64,000 nucleotides of DNA from Saccharomycopsis malanga (lineage: Eukaryota > Ascomycota > Saccharomycetes > Ascoideales > Saccharomycopsidaceae): assembly GCA_004014935.1 (NCBI GenBank), contig CP025323.1, forward strand, positions 1,488,001-1,552,000. Reading direction: 5' to 3'. Positions within the stretch are counted from its first letter, which is position 1; each line of letters begins with the position of its first letter. Positions 50,462 through 61,244 of this stretch are shown piece after piece. Under the pieces are notes generated by a model. The model was not told the origin of the DNA. It was given only the letters and a program-made list of their open reading frames with translations, and ran no database searches. The position numbers were made by a program, and so were the translations under genes.

Positions 50462-51230
50462 GCTATTGCCAAGTGGCCAAGTTGGTTGTGCCATCATGCG
50501 CCACGCAAAACAAGTGTGGCGTTCCTTACTTGAGGTTTTGGTACTCGATTCGCGCTGTTGACGTTTTCGAGTATTCATCGAACGTTTTATTAAATTAAAT
50601 CATTGTTATCCGTCTATTTTGATTTAAAATAGTACAATAGAAGTTTGAACTTTTTCGCTATATTATAGTACTATTTGTATTAAAAGATATCAAAGTGTTC
50701 AATAAATATCTGATAAATTGAAAATTGTCAATTTTGGGAAAAAGTTGATTCTTTTAAATCATATTCTAGTGTCTTTATCGCAACCCAAAAGAACAAAAAT
50801 AAAGAGTACAAAAATTGTACTCTTCAAAGCTTGGATGTTTATACCATGTACTTGGGTTTGATATTTGACTTTTACAAATAATTGAATCATGAGAATGTAT
50901 CGTTTTGTCGAAAATATTACATACTCTGTTAAAAATAGTACTTTTCACCTCTCAGAGAGACTCACTTTATTTCTCAACATTATTCCATAGTTTCTGTTTG
51001 CTTTTAGTTTTGTTTGAATTCTGTTTAGCGTGTAAATGGGCTTTTATTCCAAAGAAAATACGTATTTCAAGATCTACAAGAAGTATGGTTTATTATAGGT
51101 TCTTAGAGGAGCATGCAATAATCCTTATATATTACCAAGTGCCATATTTCTATTTTTTGTATACATTGAATATTTTTATGGGGCTCGTTAAAGCGTAATA
51201 TGTTTATTATTAAGCTTTATATCTCGGTTA
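50462..51230 (+). repeat. 1-kb tRNA-headed repeat, copy D (no loop repeats, 3' cut by SINE)
   Basis: Head TGGCCAAGTTGGTTGTGCC, stem CGCCACGC/GTGTGGCG with a 7-nt loop and none of the 10-nt units, then the family body to AAGCGTAATATG. A SINE begins at 51232, exactly where this copy stops. Confidence 0.85.
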
Positions 51231-51231
51231 G

Positions 51232-51430
51232 CCACTGGGCCATTTGGCTCAGTGGTCCGTGCTCTTCTGAGAAGAGAAAATCAAGACCTAACAGGAACGC
51301 GGGTTCGATACCCAAGACGACACTTTTACTCGCTGCTTTTTACGATGCTGAACGTGACTTCACAGGCAAATGGAACTGCCTGCAAAACGACCTAGACCAA
51401 TTGATATTGTCAATCTGGTCAAGCGTCCTC
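51232..51430 (+). mobile_element. SINE 5' half with intact A and B boxes
   Basis: Hairpin head CCACTGGGCCATTTGGCTCA, A box TGGCTCAGTGG (51245-51255), B box GGTTCGATACC (51302-51312), CAAGACGACACTTTTACTCG and GACCTAGACC. The 3' half and tail are absent. Confidence 0.82.
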
Positions 51431-52280
51431 AAAAAGTGATAAAAAGCTTTTCAAAATATCGCCTAGGAGAGAAATGTTTTTGCTATGAGAAAAAATCTAG
51501 TTTTTCTATCAGTAGCTTGGTTGCGTGAAACAGTCAAAGTTTCAAAGCATATAGACACAGTTGTAAAATACCACCATGAGCAAAACTGAATGAAACATTT
51601 GGTCAAGCTTTAATTCAAAGATGCAAATTTACATGCTGCATATTTTGTACAAGTATATAAGCACACGCGCTCTTTCTCAACAACTAATTTCCTTTATAGA
51701 ATTCAAATAAATTCCTGCCATTTTTACAAAACTGTGAAAGCCTGTCTTCCAGCTTGATGTAAATAAATTCTTGTGGCTCATATGGCTAGGTTATGTGCGA
51801 TGATACACATCTTTTCTACCATTAATTGAGATGCAACGGTTCGACTCGAGCTCAGAACATTTGGGAACCCTTGTAGTAATAATTTAGCGAGGTTTCTTAC
51901 TGTGTTCTTGTACAATAAACATTCATTGCAGTCCAACCTTTTTCCCACTGTCAAGATGTTTGTTTTGGTAGATTACAGCCTAGAAATATGGTGATTTTGG
52001 TAAATTTGAATGTTTTCAGAGACTAGCAAAAAAAATAGTATTTTTTCGCTTTACTTTTTTGCCAATTATCAGCAAGAATATGTAATATTATGATTTCTAG
52101 TTACCTATTGAGATACTCAGTGGTCGAAATTTACCACAAATGATACAGAATATGACTTGTAAGACATAGTGTGTTGAACAATTATACATTGTAAGGCTCC
52201 TTTGATTTATGACTTGCAATATAGAATCGTTATATAATGTCTGGTTCGAAAAATTGTACAATTGTTTATTTCACAGCTAT
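51431..52280. other. Intergenic, nothing identified
   Basis: 850 bp of AT-rich DNA without a gene or a copy of the repeat families that I can recognise. Confidence 0.4.
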
Positions 52281-52635
52281 TGTATCATCTATGGTAAGTT
52301 TCTATATGCTTTTAGTTTTATGGTCTGATCAATAAGATGTTGTAAACCCCCTTACTTTATGTTTTGCTCCTCTTACAGTTATTCTCTTGGCACTGCTTAT
52401 TTTATTTACAAACTCTTATTTGCTAAACTTATCAGGCAATACACAAGCCGTTGACATTTCCTGTTGTTTTGTAATTTTTACGAGTCTAATTAGTGATCTA
52501 TAGCCTTGGAATACTCTTCAAGTATCACATTGTCCAAACCACTATTTAAGGCTCTATTTTCTTCTTTATTTGTTGTATCCTTTTATATTCTGAGCTATTG
52601 CTTTACCTATTCAATGCAAGTCCATCTTTATTTCA
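52281..52635 (+). mobile_element. Solo LTR, about 355 bp
   Basis: Starts TGTATCATCTATGGTAAG and ends GTCCATCTTTATTTCA. The internal block TGTATCCTTTTATATTC is TATA-like. Same family as 62956-63309. No internal coding region lies beside it, so it is a solo LTR. Confidence 0.75.
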
Positions 52636-52870
52636 TAGTTTTTTAATTTGCTAATAAGTCAATGTACAGCTATTTGATACAAATTGCTAATAAGTCCATA
52701 CATTTCACCGCAATTTGATACAATTTGCTAATAATTCAATCCTGAGCATCGCAATGTGGCAAAAAAAATACAATTCAAAACTTGATAAAAGATACAGACA
52801 AACAATATATTATGACTTGAACTGGATATATAAAAATATTTTACTGGATAAAAAAAACGAAACTGATCAG

Positions 52871-54193
52871 TCAGAAAGACAACAAGTCCAAATCATTTGG
52901 ATTTGATGGGGTTTTCTTGTTCTGGGAGGATGAGTTGTTAGATGAAAAGTCACCAAACAAATCGTCTGCATTGTTTTTCTGGGTGTTTTTGGCAGGAGGT
53001 TTGTTATGAGCAGTACTTTTAGCAGTAGAAAACAAGGAACTGAACGCGTCATTTGGATTTGTTTGATGGGAGGCAATAGCAGGAGTTGGAGAGGCGGTGT
53101 TGAAAGAGGAAAGATTACCCAAAAGATCGACAGAGTTTTGTTGTGGAATTGTAGTGTTGTTGTTGATGGAAAACAAATTAGTATTATTTAAAGATGACAA
53201 ATTAGTATTATTAGAAGATGACAAATTATTGTTGGTGGATAACAAGTTAGGATTATTATGGGACACAGTAGAAACAGGAGCAGCGCTTTGGAAATCGTCA
53301 AACTCATCATCATCCTCTGTTTTTACATCTTTTTCTACGTCTTTTACAGGCGGGTCGTCAAAAGAAAACAAGTCTTGAGTGACGGGTGGTTGTTTCTGCT
53401 TAGAAGGCCTTTTTCTAGTAGCACGGTTCACTCTTGGACGTGACGAGGAAGAAGAAGGAGTGCTGTTTCCAGCATCATATTCTTCGAAATCGTCACCTCC
53501 AGCGCCACCAGCGGCAGCAGGATCTTCAAACCGGGCGCCATAAACACCACCGTCACCATACACTTGACTGGATTGGCCGCCAAAAGAAGGCGCAGTGTAG
53601 TCAACGTCTTCTTCTGAATCAAAACCGCCTACATGTCTGGATCTACTGCCCCCAGGACCAAAAGAAGGCGCGCCTCCAGCTACACCGCCAAACTTTTTGG
53701 CATTCTCCCTGGCCTTTTTCCGCTCAGTGCGGATCTTGGCTTCGTCATTCAACAAGGCCAAGAGAAGCTTGGCGCGGTTACGGATGTTGATGCCCTGGTC
53801 ACGGCCTTGCGAGTCTATATAATGGAATGACTTGAGCATCGAAATAAGGCTCATGTTGGCGCGGGCGTCATCTACAAACCTTTCGGAGCCATGTTTGATG
53901 ACATACTCCAATAAAATCAACGCCTTGTAAATCTGGCGCCACTCGGAGGCGGTCTTCTCTGTGAACCGTCTGAAGATCATCCCACAAATCTCCTCTCTCT
54001 CCCGGTAGTTGTAGGTGCCATCGGCAATCTCTTGCATCTTTTTGCTACTGGTGCCCCATGGCTCGTTGTTGGTGGCTTCCCGTACCTTGGCTTCCATCTC
54101 GCTGTAGTTCAAGACCACATTCTGGGCTTTGCGGACTTGTTTCTTCACTTCATACAAGCTAATGTTCTTCATTCCCTCCTTGAGCAAGTCCAT
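52871..54193 (-). CDS. ENT3: Epsin-like clathrin adaptor, ENTH domain
   Basis: Endosome/trans-Golgi epsin-type adaptor that binds phosphoinositides and cooperates with clathrin and GGA/AP-1; 440 residues. The ENTH domain covers about 15-165 (KAQNVVLNYSEMEAKVREAT, NNEPWGTSSKKMQEIADGTY, KHGSERFVDDARANMSLI, then FHYIDSQGRDQGINIRNRAK). Linker motifs LFSFDD, DEFDDFQSA and DDLFGDF look like adaptor-ear ligands, and the C-terminal DLDLLSF resembles a clathrin box. The ENTH sequence is close to yeast Ent3 rather than to Ent1/2; no ubiquitin-interacting motifs are seen. Confidence 0.92.
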   Translation of the reverse strand: MDLLKEGMKNISLYEVKKQVRKAQNVVLNYSEMEAKVREATNNEPWGTSSKKMQEIADGTYNYREREEICGMIFRRFTEKTASEWRQIYKALILLEYVIKHGSERFVDDARANMSLISMLKSFHYIDSQGRDQGINIRNRAKLLLALLNDEAKIRTERKKARENAKKFGGVAGGAPSFGPGGSRSRHVGGFDSEEDVDYTAPSFGGQSSQVYGDGGVYGARFEDPAAAGGAGGDDFEEYDAGNSTPSSSSSRPRVNRATRKRPSKQKQPPVTQDLFSFDDPPVKDVEKDVKTEDDDEFDDFQSAAPVSTVSHNNPNLLSTNNNLSSSNNTNLSSLNNTNLFSINNNTTIPQQNSVDLLGNLSSFNTASPTPAIASHQTNPNDAFSSLFSTAKSTAHNKPPAKNTQKNNADDLFGDFSSNNSSSQNKKTPSNPNDLDLLSF

Positions 54194-54410
54194 GGTGTAT
54201 ATTTGTTGGTATCTGGTCCTTGTATTGGGCGCTTAAGCTCTAATTCGGTTACCGGTATCTAGAATGGTAAATATAGCAAATGCCCACCTTTAAACTGTAG
54301 CGCTCTGTTTACTTTGCTTATTATCTTGGTCTTGACTTGACTTGTGTCCTTTTAATCATCGTTGTTCATGTTTTTCACTCAGAGGTCGGGGTGTGGGGGT
54401 GTGGGGGTGG
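54194..54410. other. ENT3 upstream region
   Basis: Short promoter region with CTTGACTTGACTTG near 54330 and GTGGGGGTGTGGGGGT at 54392-54407. Nothing else is seen. Confidence 0.4.
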
Positions 54411-54716
54411 TAATACTAATACTACTAATAGTACTAATAATACTAATAATACTAATAATACTAATAATACTATCATATATTTCAAGCCCAGTAAATATCA
54501 GTTTCGTATAAACGCCATGTCTCAAGGCATTTGATAAAGCCCAATGATGTCCATAATAATATTCTCAACCGTGTTCCTGTCAAGTCTTTACTCTCTTTTT
54601 GACCGTGTTCCTGTCAAGTCTTTATTCTCTTTTTCAAAGGTACTATCTTAACTATCCTGTCAGGTCTTTTCTCCTCTCAGAGAGCACTGGCCACCGAGCC
54701 ATACCGCTCAGTGGCC
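54411..54716 (-). mobile_element. SINE with long ATT/ATTAGT tail and repeated A-to-B interval
   Basis: Right to left: CCACTGAGCGGTATGGCTCG, three tandem versions of the AGAGGAGAAAAGACCTGACAGG interval (two contain GACTTGACAGGAACACGG), ATTATGGACATCATTGGGC, the GGCGTTTATACGAAACTGAT block and the tail; the microsatellite (ATTAGT/ATT)n fills 54411-54475. Confidence 0.78.
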
Positions 54717-54833
54717 CGTTATCCTACTTATTTACATTATAGAGGATGTCTGATTTTCGTATCAGTTGATCAAAAGGACCTGAATGGGCTTTCCTTGCAA
54801 AGTTTTACCAACCCTTTAAAAATAGCGTGTATA

Positions 54834-55902
54834 CTATTGCCATGTGGCCAAGTTGGTTAGGCCATGCGCCACACAAAATAGTGCAGAAAAGTGCAGAAAA
54901 GTGCAGAAAAGTGCAGAAAAACAAGTGTGGCGTTCCTCACTTGGGGTTTTTGGACTCGATTCGCGCTGTTGACGTTTTGGAGTAATTATCAAACATTTTC
55001 TTGAATTAAATCTATGTTATCCACGTTAATTTGTTTTGAAAAAGCATACTCAAACATTCTGAAATTTTTTGCCATATTACAGTACTATTTATAATAAAAA
55101 AAAACTAAATTGTCGAGTAAATATTTGATAAAACAGAAACATTTTAATTTTGAGAAAAAGTTGGTTCTTCCAAGTCATATTCTAGAGTCTTTATACCAAA
55201 CAAAACCATACAAAAGTTGTACTTTTATACTCTTAAAGTCCTAAGGTTTTATGAAATGTGGTTTGTTTTGAGATTTGGCTTTTACATAATATTTATTAGT
55301 GAAACAGTATCATTTTATCGAAAATATCACATAAATCGCTTGAAATCTTGGTTTTCACCTCTCAGGGAGACTCTGTCTATCTCTTGACGTTTTTTCATAG
55401 TTTTTCATTGCTTTTGGTTTTATTTGCGTTTCCTCCAGCGTTTAGCTGAGCTTTTATTCCAAAGAAACACGCATTGCAAGAGCCAAAAAAGTATGATTTA
55501 TTGAAGGCACTCAGACGAACTTGTATTCAATAATAAATCATTATATATTGTCAATCTAGTATATTTCAATTTCTGCTATACATTGAATGTTTTATGGAGC
55601 TCGGTAAAGCGTAATGTGCTTATTGATAAGCTTTATTCCTCGGTTCAAACGACTCCGTTTCGGAAAAACATTTATTCCTATTGAAGGTAAAGTTGCAAAT
55701 GGTTTAATGTTACTTTGACTTTGGTTATTTGTTTTTTCGCTGTTTTAGTTTCTGTTTTGTGTTTTTAAATTGTTATGGAAGTTGTATATTGACCGCAAAC
55801 TGGTGATGAACTTTGGCTGGTTTTTTGCCAAAAATTCTAAAAAGTTTTAGTTTCTAATAAAATGATATGTCGATTTTGTTGAAAGAGTTTTGCTGTTGAA
55901 GG
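54834..55902 (+). repeat. 1-kb tRNA-headed repeat, copy E (full length, four loop repeats)
   Basis: A box TGGCCAAGTTGG at 54845-54856, stem CGCCACAC (54867-54874) with GTGTGGCG (54925-54932), four GTGCAGAAAA units in the loop, CCTCACTTGGGG and GGACTCGATTCGCG, then about 900 bp of conserved non-coding body ending near TTTGCTGTTGAAGG. Confidence 0.88.
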
Positions 55903-55953
55903 TTCACAGTACAATTTCAAGATTATGTTTATTTATAAAACTGGTTTATAGTT

Positions 55954-56078
55954 TGTAGTATTAATGGATTTGCGAATAAAGAGTAAATAGCTGACTATAT
56001 AAAAGGAGAAAAAACATAGGATAATGGAAGCTGGTGTAATCGATCCAACAATAGGGCTAGAAGCATACCAATGATACA
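55954..56078 (-). mobile_element. Solo LTR, internally deleted
   Basis: Minus strand: TGTATCATTGGTATGCTTCT ... CCTTTTATATAG ... AATCCATTAATACTACA. TG...CA ends are preserved; only 125 bp remain. Confidence 0.65.
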
Positions 56079-56123
56079 ATTCAGCTCGGTTGTAGGCTTA
56101 CTATTTATATCTTTATGAATTTG

Positions 56124-56310
56124 ATGTCTAAAAGGACTTGGTAAAGCCCCAATCATGTACTGTATTTCACTCAATTGGTGAGCACAAGACTTTGGTCTAG
56201 GCAGTGTTTCAGCCAGTTACCTGTTTAGCATTATAAAAGTATCGTGCCAGGAATCGACCCTGTGTGCCTGTTTTGTGTTTTTTCCTTTCTTCCAGAGTGA
56301 GAAAGTGACT
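56124..56310 (-). mobile_element. SINE body with degenerate head
   Basis: Minus strand: CTCTGGAAGAAAGGAAAAAA, B-box remnant GGGTCGATTCC (56258-56248), AACTGGCTGAAACACTGCCT then AGACCAAAGTCTTGTGCTCACC, GGGGCTTTACCAAGTCC. Head hairpin and tail are eroded. Confidence 0.72.
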
Positions 56311-56553
56311 ACTACAACTTGAGTATCAATAAGTCGAGCCCGTAGCAATTAGTAATATTAGTTATAAACAGAATGTGCCTAGAATAATGGAACCAATGTT
56401 TGTAGTAAACCAAACCATAGGACTAGATGTGGGTATTTATTATTAATGATAAATGATTATATTTTAAATATTATTCACTGTTAATTTCAATATCATTAGC
56501 TTTATATTACAATCAGTTAACCAGACTTGCTCCTCGTTAAAATGGCCCTGTAT

Positions 56554-56679
56554 GATAAGATTGTTCAAATATTATAATATTTTACTAATTATTGCGATAA
56601 GATTGTTCAAACATTATAATATTTTACTAATTATTAAGATAAGATTGTTCAAACATTACAATCTTTTACTATTTATTAT
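56554..56679. repeat. 42-bp tandem repeat, three units
   Basis: GATAAGATTGTTCAAACATT through TTTTACTAATTATT starts at 56554, 56596 and 56638. Confidence 0.9.
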
Positions 56680-56687
56680 TTGAAGAG

Positions 56688-56780
56688 AACCACGACCTAA
56701 ACCAAAGTCTGGTGCTCACCAATTGGGTCAAATACAGCACACTATTGGGTTTTACCAAGTCCCTTTAGACATGGCTCGAA
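56688..56780 (+). mobile_element. SINE internal/3' fragment
   Basis: ACCACGACCTAAACCAAAGT then CTGGTGCTCACCAATTGGG and GGGTTTTACCAAGTCCC, CATGGCTCG. It lacks head and tail signature. Confidence 0.7.
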
Positions 56781-57219
56781 TTATAAGAGATTATTATTCA
56801 ATATTCAATATTCTTCTGCTAATTTTATATATTGTCACCAACTGTCCGAATTGGGTAATTCGCGCGCCAACTGCCTTTCTTGAAAATGCCACTCTCAGGA
56901 ACCCAGGCATTGTTCACGGTTACCCGCCTATATTTCTATAGTCACGTGACAATAAGACTATTTTGTCAAAAGCATGAAATTCCACCATACAATTGCTAAC
57001 AGCAGCTAAATGGTTATCAAAGGTGATCAATCGATAAAAGAAGGCTTGAAATAAACATCATATCGCCCATTTCTGATTGCTTCAAGTATGCCTTTATTCA
57101 TCATGGGTATGTATATATGCATGTAATGTATTGTGATGTAATGTAATGTGATGTGATGTGATGCAATGCAGGACATCGAAAAAAATAAGCATATATGCAA
57201 GGCAATGTATATATATTTT
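56781..57219. other. CHK1 3' flank
   Basis: Contains GTTACCCG (about 56919) and TCACGTGA (about 56941), then a GATGTAATGTGATGT microsatellite-like stretch (57125-57165). No gene is visible. Confidence 0.45.
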
Positions 57220-59034
57220 CTAACCATCTTCTGTGGAGAATGATTGGTCAATATAAACTGCTTCACGGCAAAGAACAGTGATATTTTTGAAAAACTTGCG
57301 CCATTCCAAGGGATCACCCTTTGTTTTCAAAAACTCCACTTTCTTCAATGTAATGTTAGGCACTTTGGATATGCGAATTGTCCCGCGAAGGCCTAATTTG
57401 ATTGAATCCAATGTATGCACGGAGATGTTTGCATATGTGATGCTGTCGGTGAATGCAGGGTCCAGCCGCATCTCCTGCATCTTTTTGTTGTAGCGCTTTT
57501 CTGTAATCTGCGAAAGTGCGTCATCGGTAAAGTTTGTCTGCACCCCGTTTTGGTGAAGCGCGTCCAAAATGGTAGACAAAAGTGACTCGATTGGGAGAAT
57601 TGAGAAAAACCTTGTGAGTCGTTCTGCAAAGTCGAAAAAGTGTCTAATTGTTTCTAAAGACTCATGGCTGCGTTTCTTGCTGTCAGTTTGCATTTCCGGT
57701 TTGTTGACAAGTTGCGGAATAAATCTGTTCTTGTCGGAATCATTAATAAATTGCAATATTGCAGGATCTTTTGATATTAGTTGAAAGCGTAACAAATCGT
57801 GATCCTTTCGTTCCAACCTGTTGTTACGTTTTCTTCCAAATTCGGAAACGTCGCTCTGGGAAGCTGCATATTCATGCGTATGTGTATGCGTATGCGCATG
57901 CGATGCGTCAAGATCAAAGTTTAAAAAGCCGCCACCTGCTGCAGGGTCGTAAGAATCTCCAGCAAATAGTAATCTTGCAGATTCAAAAACTGGTTGCGAA
58001 TTTGACGCTGGTTTTACCGGACCCTGCGTCGCCTGTTGCGTCGCCTGCTGCGTCGCTTGCTGCGTGGCCCTGCTGAACTCCTCATCCGACAAGTTCACTT
58101 TCAAATTATGCATCAACTTCCGGATTAGAAGCCCCGGATTGTCACATAACCCTTTGGCGTCTGACAACTTATTGGGACGGTTCACCCAGGGGTGTTTCCG
58201 GATCCGGTCAAGCGTGAGTCTCAGTTCCGGATCTACTTTTAACAACGCCTTAAGCAATGCAATCACCTCGGTACTTAATTTGGACCAAGGGTGCGTCAAA
58301 TAAATCTTATCCATATGCTCCACATAATATTTAAAGTCTGGGTCATGGGACGTGGGCTCCTCCCATAATGTCTCGCCGGTTAGGAGCACGTAAAGCAACA
58401 CCCCACATGACCAGAGGTCGGTGAGTTCCGGTCGGTAGCCTTCTGATCTTGTGACTTCCGGGGCCATGTACGGGGGCGACCCGCATGCCTTGTATGCAAG
58501 GCGCTTTTCTCCAGAGGTTTTTTTGAAGACGCATGCAAGGCCAAAGTCTGCAATCTTCAAATTTCCGTACTTGTCCAACAACATATTTTCCGGCTTGATG
58601 TCGCGGTGGGACACCCCAATGCGATGTATAAAGTCAATTGCCCCAATCAATTGCTTAAAATAGAAGTGTCCCACTTCTTCGTCCACCCCCACATCCGGCT
58701 CAATCTTGTCAAACAAGTCGCCTGATGACGCAAGTTCCATAATCATCCATAAATAGTTCCTGTCGGACCCTGCGTCATAAAGCTGTATGATGTTCGGATG
58801 TCCATTGCAGCTTTTATGTATCATCAATTCACGCAGGATGTCGTCATCTTTAAGCCCAAACCTGTGACTATATGTGCGGCTGATAAATTTGATGGCAAAT
58901 GTCTTTGCCCGATTCTTCTTCAAATATGCAAGTTTGACAAACGCAAACGCGCCTTGTCCCAAAGTTCTTTCATATTCCACTCCTTTAATCTGTGGTATGT
59001 AATCTAGTTGTGAAAGACGCACTTCTTCACTCAT
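57220..59034 (-). CDS. CHK1: DNA-damage checkpoint kinase Chk1
   Basis: Nuclear Ser/Thr kinase that holds anaphase after DNA damage; 604 residues. I take the ATG at 59034 (MSEEVRLSQLDYIPQIKGVE), since the upstream extension of the frame is short, Arg/His-rich and not family-like. Kinase domain: GQGAFAFVKLA, AIKFISR, HRDIKPENMLLD, ADFGLA and GSPPYMAPEV. The hallmark LFDKIEPDVGVDEEV is conserved with yeast Chk1. The linker has TQQA and HTHT repeats. The C-terminal KA1-like region ends near KGDPLEWRKFFKNITVLCRE, as in S. cerevisiae. Divergent from RGD1. Confidence 0.95.
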   Translation of the reverse strand: MSEEVRLSQLDYIPQIKGVEYERTLGQGAFAFVKLAYLKKNRAKTFAIKFISRTYSHRFGLKDDDILRELMIHKSCNGHPNIIQLYDAGSDRNYLWMIMELASSGDLFDKIEPDVGVDEEVGHFYFKQLIGAIDFIHRIGVSHRDIKPENMLLDKYGNLKIADFGLACVFKKTSGEKRLAYKACGSPPYMAPEVTRSEGYRPELTDLWSCGVLLYVLLTGETLWEEPTSHDPDFKYYVEHMDKIYLTHPWSKLSTEVIALLKALLKVDPELRLTLDRIRKHPWVNRPNKLSDAKGLCDNPGLLIRKLMHNLKVNLSDEEFSRATQQATQQATQQATQGPVKPASNSQPVFESARLLFAGDSYDPAAGGGFLNFDLDASHAHTHTHTHEYAASQSDVSEFGRKRNNRLERKDHDLLRFQLISKDPAILQFINDSDKNRFIPQLVNKPEMQTDSKKRSHESLETIRHFFDFAERLTRFFSILPIESLLSTILDALHQNGVQTNFTDDALSQITEKRYNKKMQEMRLDPAFTDSITYANISVHTLDSIKLGLRGTIRISKVPNITLKKVEFLKTKGDPLEWRKFFKNITVLCREAVYIDQSFSTEDG

Positions 59035-59277
59035 TTTGATGTCTTTGCTTGCAGATAGATGCTTGTAATAGACATGCTTGCCGCGTGCATTGCGTATGCA
59101 AAATGCGCGCACGCACACGCACAGAATTTTTTGTTTAGCCGGGTAACCAATATGGTATGCGTGGCATTGAAGGAATTATTGATTTCAAAATAATAAAAAA
59201 AGAAGTGAGCCGTGAGACTGATTTGTTTGTAATTTGCAAAAGCAAATGCATGAAACTTGAAAAAAGAAGAAGCGAAG
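59035..59277. promoter_or_regulatory. Divergent CHK1/RGD1 promoter with a Reb1-type site
   Basis: CGGGTAA (reverse complement of TTACCCG) at 59140-59146 lies near the middle of the 243-bp bidirectional region. GCGCGCACGCACACGCAC (59104-59122) is a short GC/CA-rich stretch. Confidence 0.55.
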
Positions 59278-61221
59278 ATGAATCAAAGCAGGGAAAGTAT
59301 CGACTCTATAGAGAAATGCAAGTTGGATGCAGTAAGTTCTGCGAGTACCCGGCATGAAGAAGCATTGCCTGATGTACCATGCAAAGATGGGCCGAATGCG
59401 GGAACAAGGGACCTTCCAAAGGCGTCTGTAGAATTGCTAGAAGACGAAAAAATAAAGGCGGTCCTTAATTCAGATAGTGCATTAGACGCATTATTGAAGC
59501 GGTTAAAAGAAAGTATTAATAGCTGCGAGGAGTTTGCTAAATTTATCAAGAAAAAGTCAGCCTTTCAAGAAGAATACGACTATCAAGTGCGTAAATTGGC
59601 AAAGAATACGAGCGAGTACCTTAAGCATAATGCAGCACACTTGCGTCAAGATTCGTTCACCAGCAGCTTTGAACAGATTGTCAACTTTGACGACCGGTTG
59701 CATAACGTGGGGTATGCATATGTGACAGCGCTTCAAACCATGTCAGATGAGTTGTTTCAGTTATCTGCAACGATGCAGCGGCAGAGACGCAGTCTCAAAG
59801 AGGAAGGGAAGCGGCATGAGAAGGGGGTGTGTGATGCGATACAAGCAGCAGAGAAGGCGAAATCTCGGTATGACAATCTATGCATTGAATTGGAAAAAGT
59901 AAGAACCAATGAGCCTATCAAAAAGTTTAGTCTCAAGTCTAAAACGGCGTCACAGCAAGAGGAAGAATTATTGGTGAAAATAGAAAGCGCAGACAAAGAT
60001 TATAGTTCCAAGGTTGCAGTATGCAAACGCATGAAGGACGACTTGTTGCATATGCATCGTCCTGCAAACTGCAAAGCCTTGAAAGACGTCATCTTGGAAC
60101 TAGACTTGGCGGTCAGCGTGCAGCTCCAGAAATATGTCACGTGGTGCGAAAATTTGATTATGAACTCTGGAGTGCTTATCTCGCCGTTGCGAGCTGATGC
60201 GCGGCAAGCCTCGATGAAGAATGTTGCGGCGGCAATCGACAACGAGCGGGACTTGTACGACTATCTTGTGGCGCATGCCCAACCGGAGGCGTCACGTGGC
60301 TTGATTCCGGTCGAGTACAAGGTTCATCCGACCTTGGTGAACACGCAAGCGAATTTCAACAAGGTGTCGCATTCGCTGTCGTTTGCGTCGAATATCAAGC
60401 GGTCCAGTTCGATATTGTTGAAGAAGAAGGGCAACACGTCTCCGGTAGCGAACAATTTGCTCAAGGTTCAGGAGGACCACGTGGCTCCGACCGGTAGTGA
60501 CTATTCTTCCCCCGGAATGTTTTCCGGGGAAAACCGGTCTCAAAGCGCCTTGCCGTCGGCGTTTGAGTTGTCCTCTGTAAACAAGAGCCCCGACGCCCCC
60601 GTCATCTTTGGCGGCAGCATCGACAAACTATGTATCTACGAGCACAGCACCGTGCCGCTTGTAGTCCGCACCTGTATCAACATCATCGACACGTACGGCT
60701 TGGACCTTGAGGGCATCTACAGAACCTCGGGAAACTCGACCAAAATCCAGCAGCTTAAGGACGCCCTTAACGCCGACAGGTCCATCATCAACAAGCTCAT
60801 AACTAACCCAGACAACATCATCGACAGCGACATGTACTGTATAGCGTCGCTTTTAAAGTTGTATTTTGCCCAGTTGCCCGAGCCGCTTCTTCCCACTGCT
60901 TATTACAAGCGCTTGTTGGATGCCGTCAAGATTGTGGACTTCCCACGCCGCAAAAAAATCTTGCACGAGGTCATTTACGAGTTGCCTGACGCCAATTATT
61001 TCACACTTCGAGCTTTGATCTTCCATCTCTGCCGCGTCGCAGAAAAAGAGGAAATCAATAGAATGTCGGCCAGAAACTTGGGAATCATCTGGGGCCCCAA
61101 CCTTTTGCCTTCAAACCATACAAATGCAGAAGACATGAGCTACCAGGGAAAAGTCGTGGAAAATTTAATGTATATTGTTGCTGACGTTTTTGATCCTGAA
61201 GATGAAGACATTGAACAATAG
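59278..61221 (+). CDS. RGD1: F-BAR and RhoGAP protein Rgd1
   Basis: GTPase-activating protein for Rho3/Rho4-type GTPases at sites of polarised growth; 647 residues. I use the ATG at 59278 (MNQSRESIDSIEK); a longer frame at 59257 would start with TTG. The F-BAR domain covers about 65-320 (LKRLKESINSCEEFAKFIKK, KSAFQEEYDYQVRKLAKNTS and following coiled coil). A Ser-rich linker follows, then the RhoGAP domain at about 445-640 with the arginine finger in GIYRTSG and conserved KLYFAQLPEPLLP and NLGIIWGPNLL. Domain order and length match S. cerevisiae Rgd1 (666 residues). Confidence 0.93.
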   Translation: MNQSRESIDSIEKCKLDAVSSASTRHEEALPDVPCKDGPNAGTRDLPKASVELLEDEKIKAVLNSDSALDALLKRLKESINSCEEFAKFIKKKSAFQEEYDYQVRKLAKNTSEYLKHNAAHLRQDSFTSSFEQIVNFDDRLHNVGYAYVTALQTMSDELFQLSATMQRQRRSLKEEGKRHEKGVCDAIQAAEKAKSRYDNLCIELEKVRTNEPIKKFSLKSKTASQQEEELLVKIESADKDYSSKVAVCKRMKDDLLHMHRPANCKALKDVILELDLAVSVQLQKYVTWCENLIMNSGVLISPLRADARQASMKNVAAAIDNERDLYDYLVAHAQPEASRGLIPVEYKVHPTLVNTQANFNKVSHSLSFASNIKRSSSILLKKKGNTSPVANNLLKVQEDHVAPTGSDYSSPGMFSGENRSQSALPSAFELSSVNKSPDAPVIFGGSIDKLCIYEHSTVPLVVRTCINIIDTYGLDLEGIYRTSGNSTKIQQLKDALNADRSIINKLITNPDNIIDSDMYCIASLLKLYFAQLPEPLLPTAYYKRLLDAVKIVDFPRRKKILHEVIYELPDANYFTLRALIFHLCRVAEKEEINRMSARNLGIIWGPNLLPSNHTNAEDMSYQGKVVENLMYIVADVFDPEDEDIEQ

Positions 61222-61244
61222 TTGGTTGTAAAATGGACTGGATA

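Noticed and set aside
51232-51330. A tRNA gene at the SINE head
   Set aside because: A and B boxes are present, but there is no acceptor stem pairing and no anticodon arm; the same unit is repeated with a body and tail.
59035-59118. 28-residue N-terminal extension of Chk1
   Set aside because: It is Arg/His-rich, overlaps a CA/GC-rich promoter stretch and is not seen in the family; the Met at 59034 fits better.
59257-59277. Seven-residue extension of Rgd1
   Set aside because: It would start with TTG; the ATG at 59278 is the first valid one in frame.
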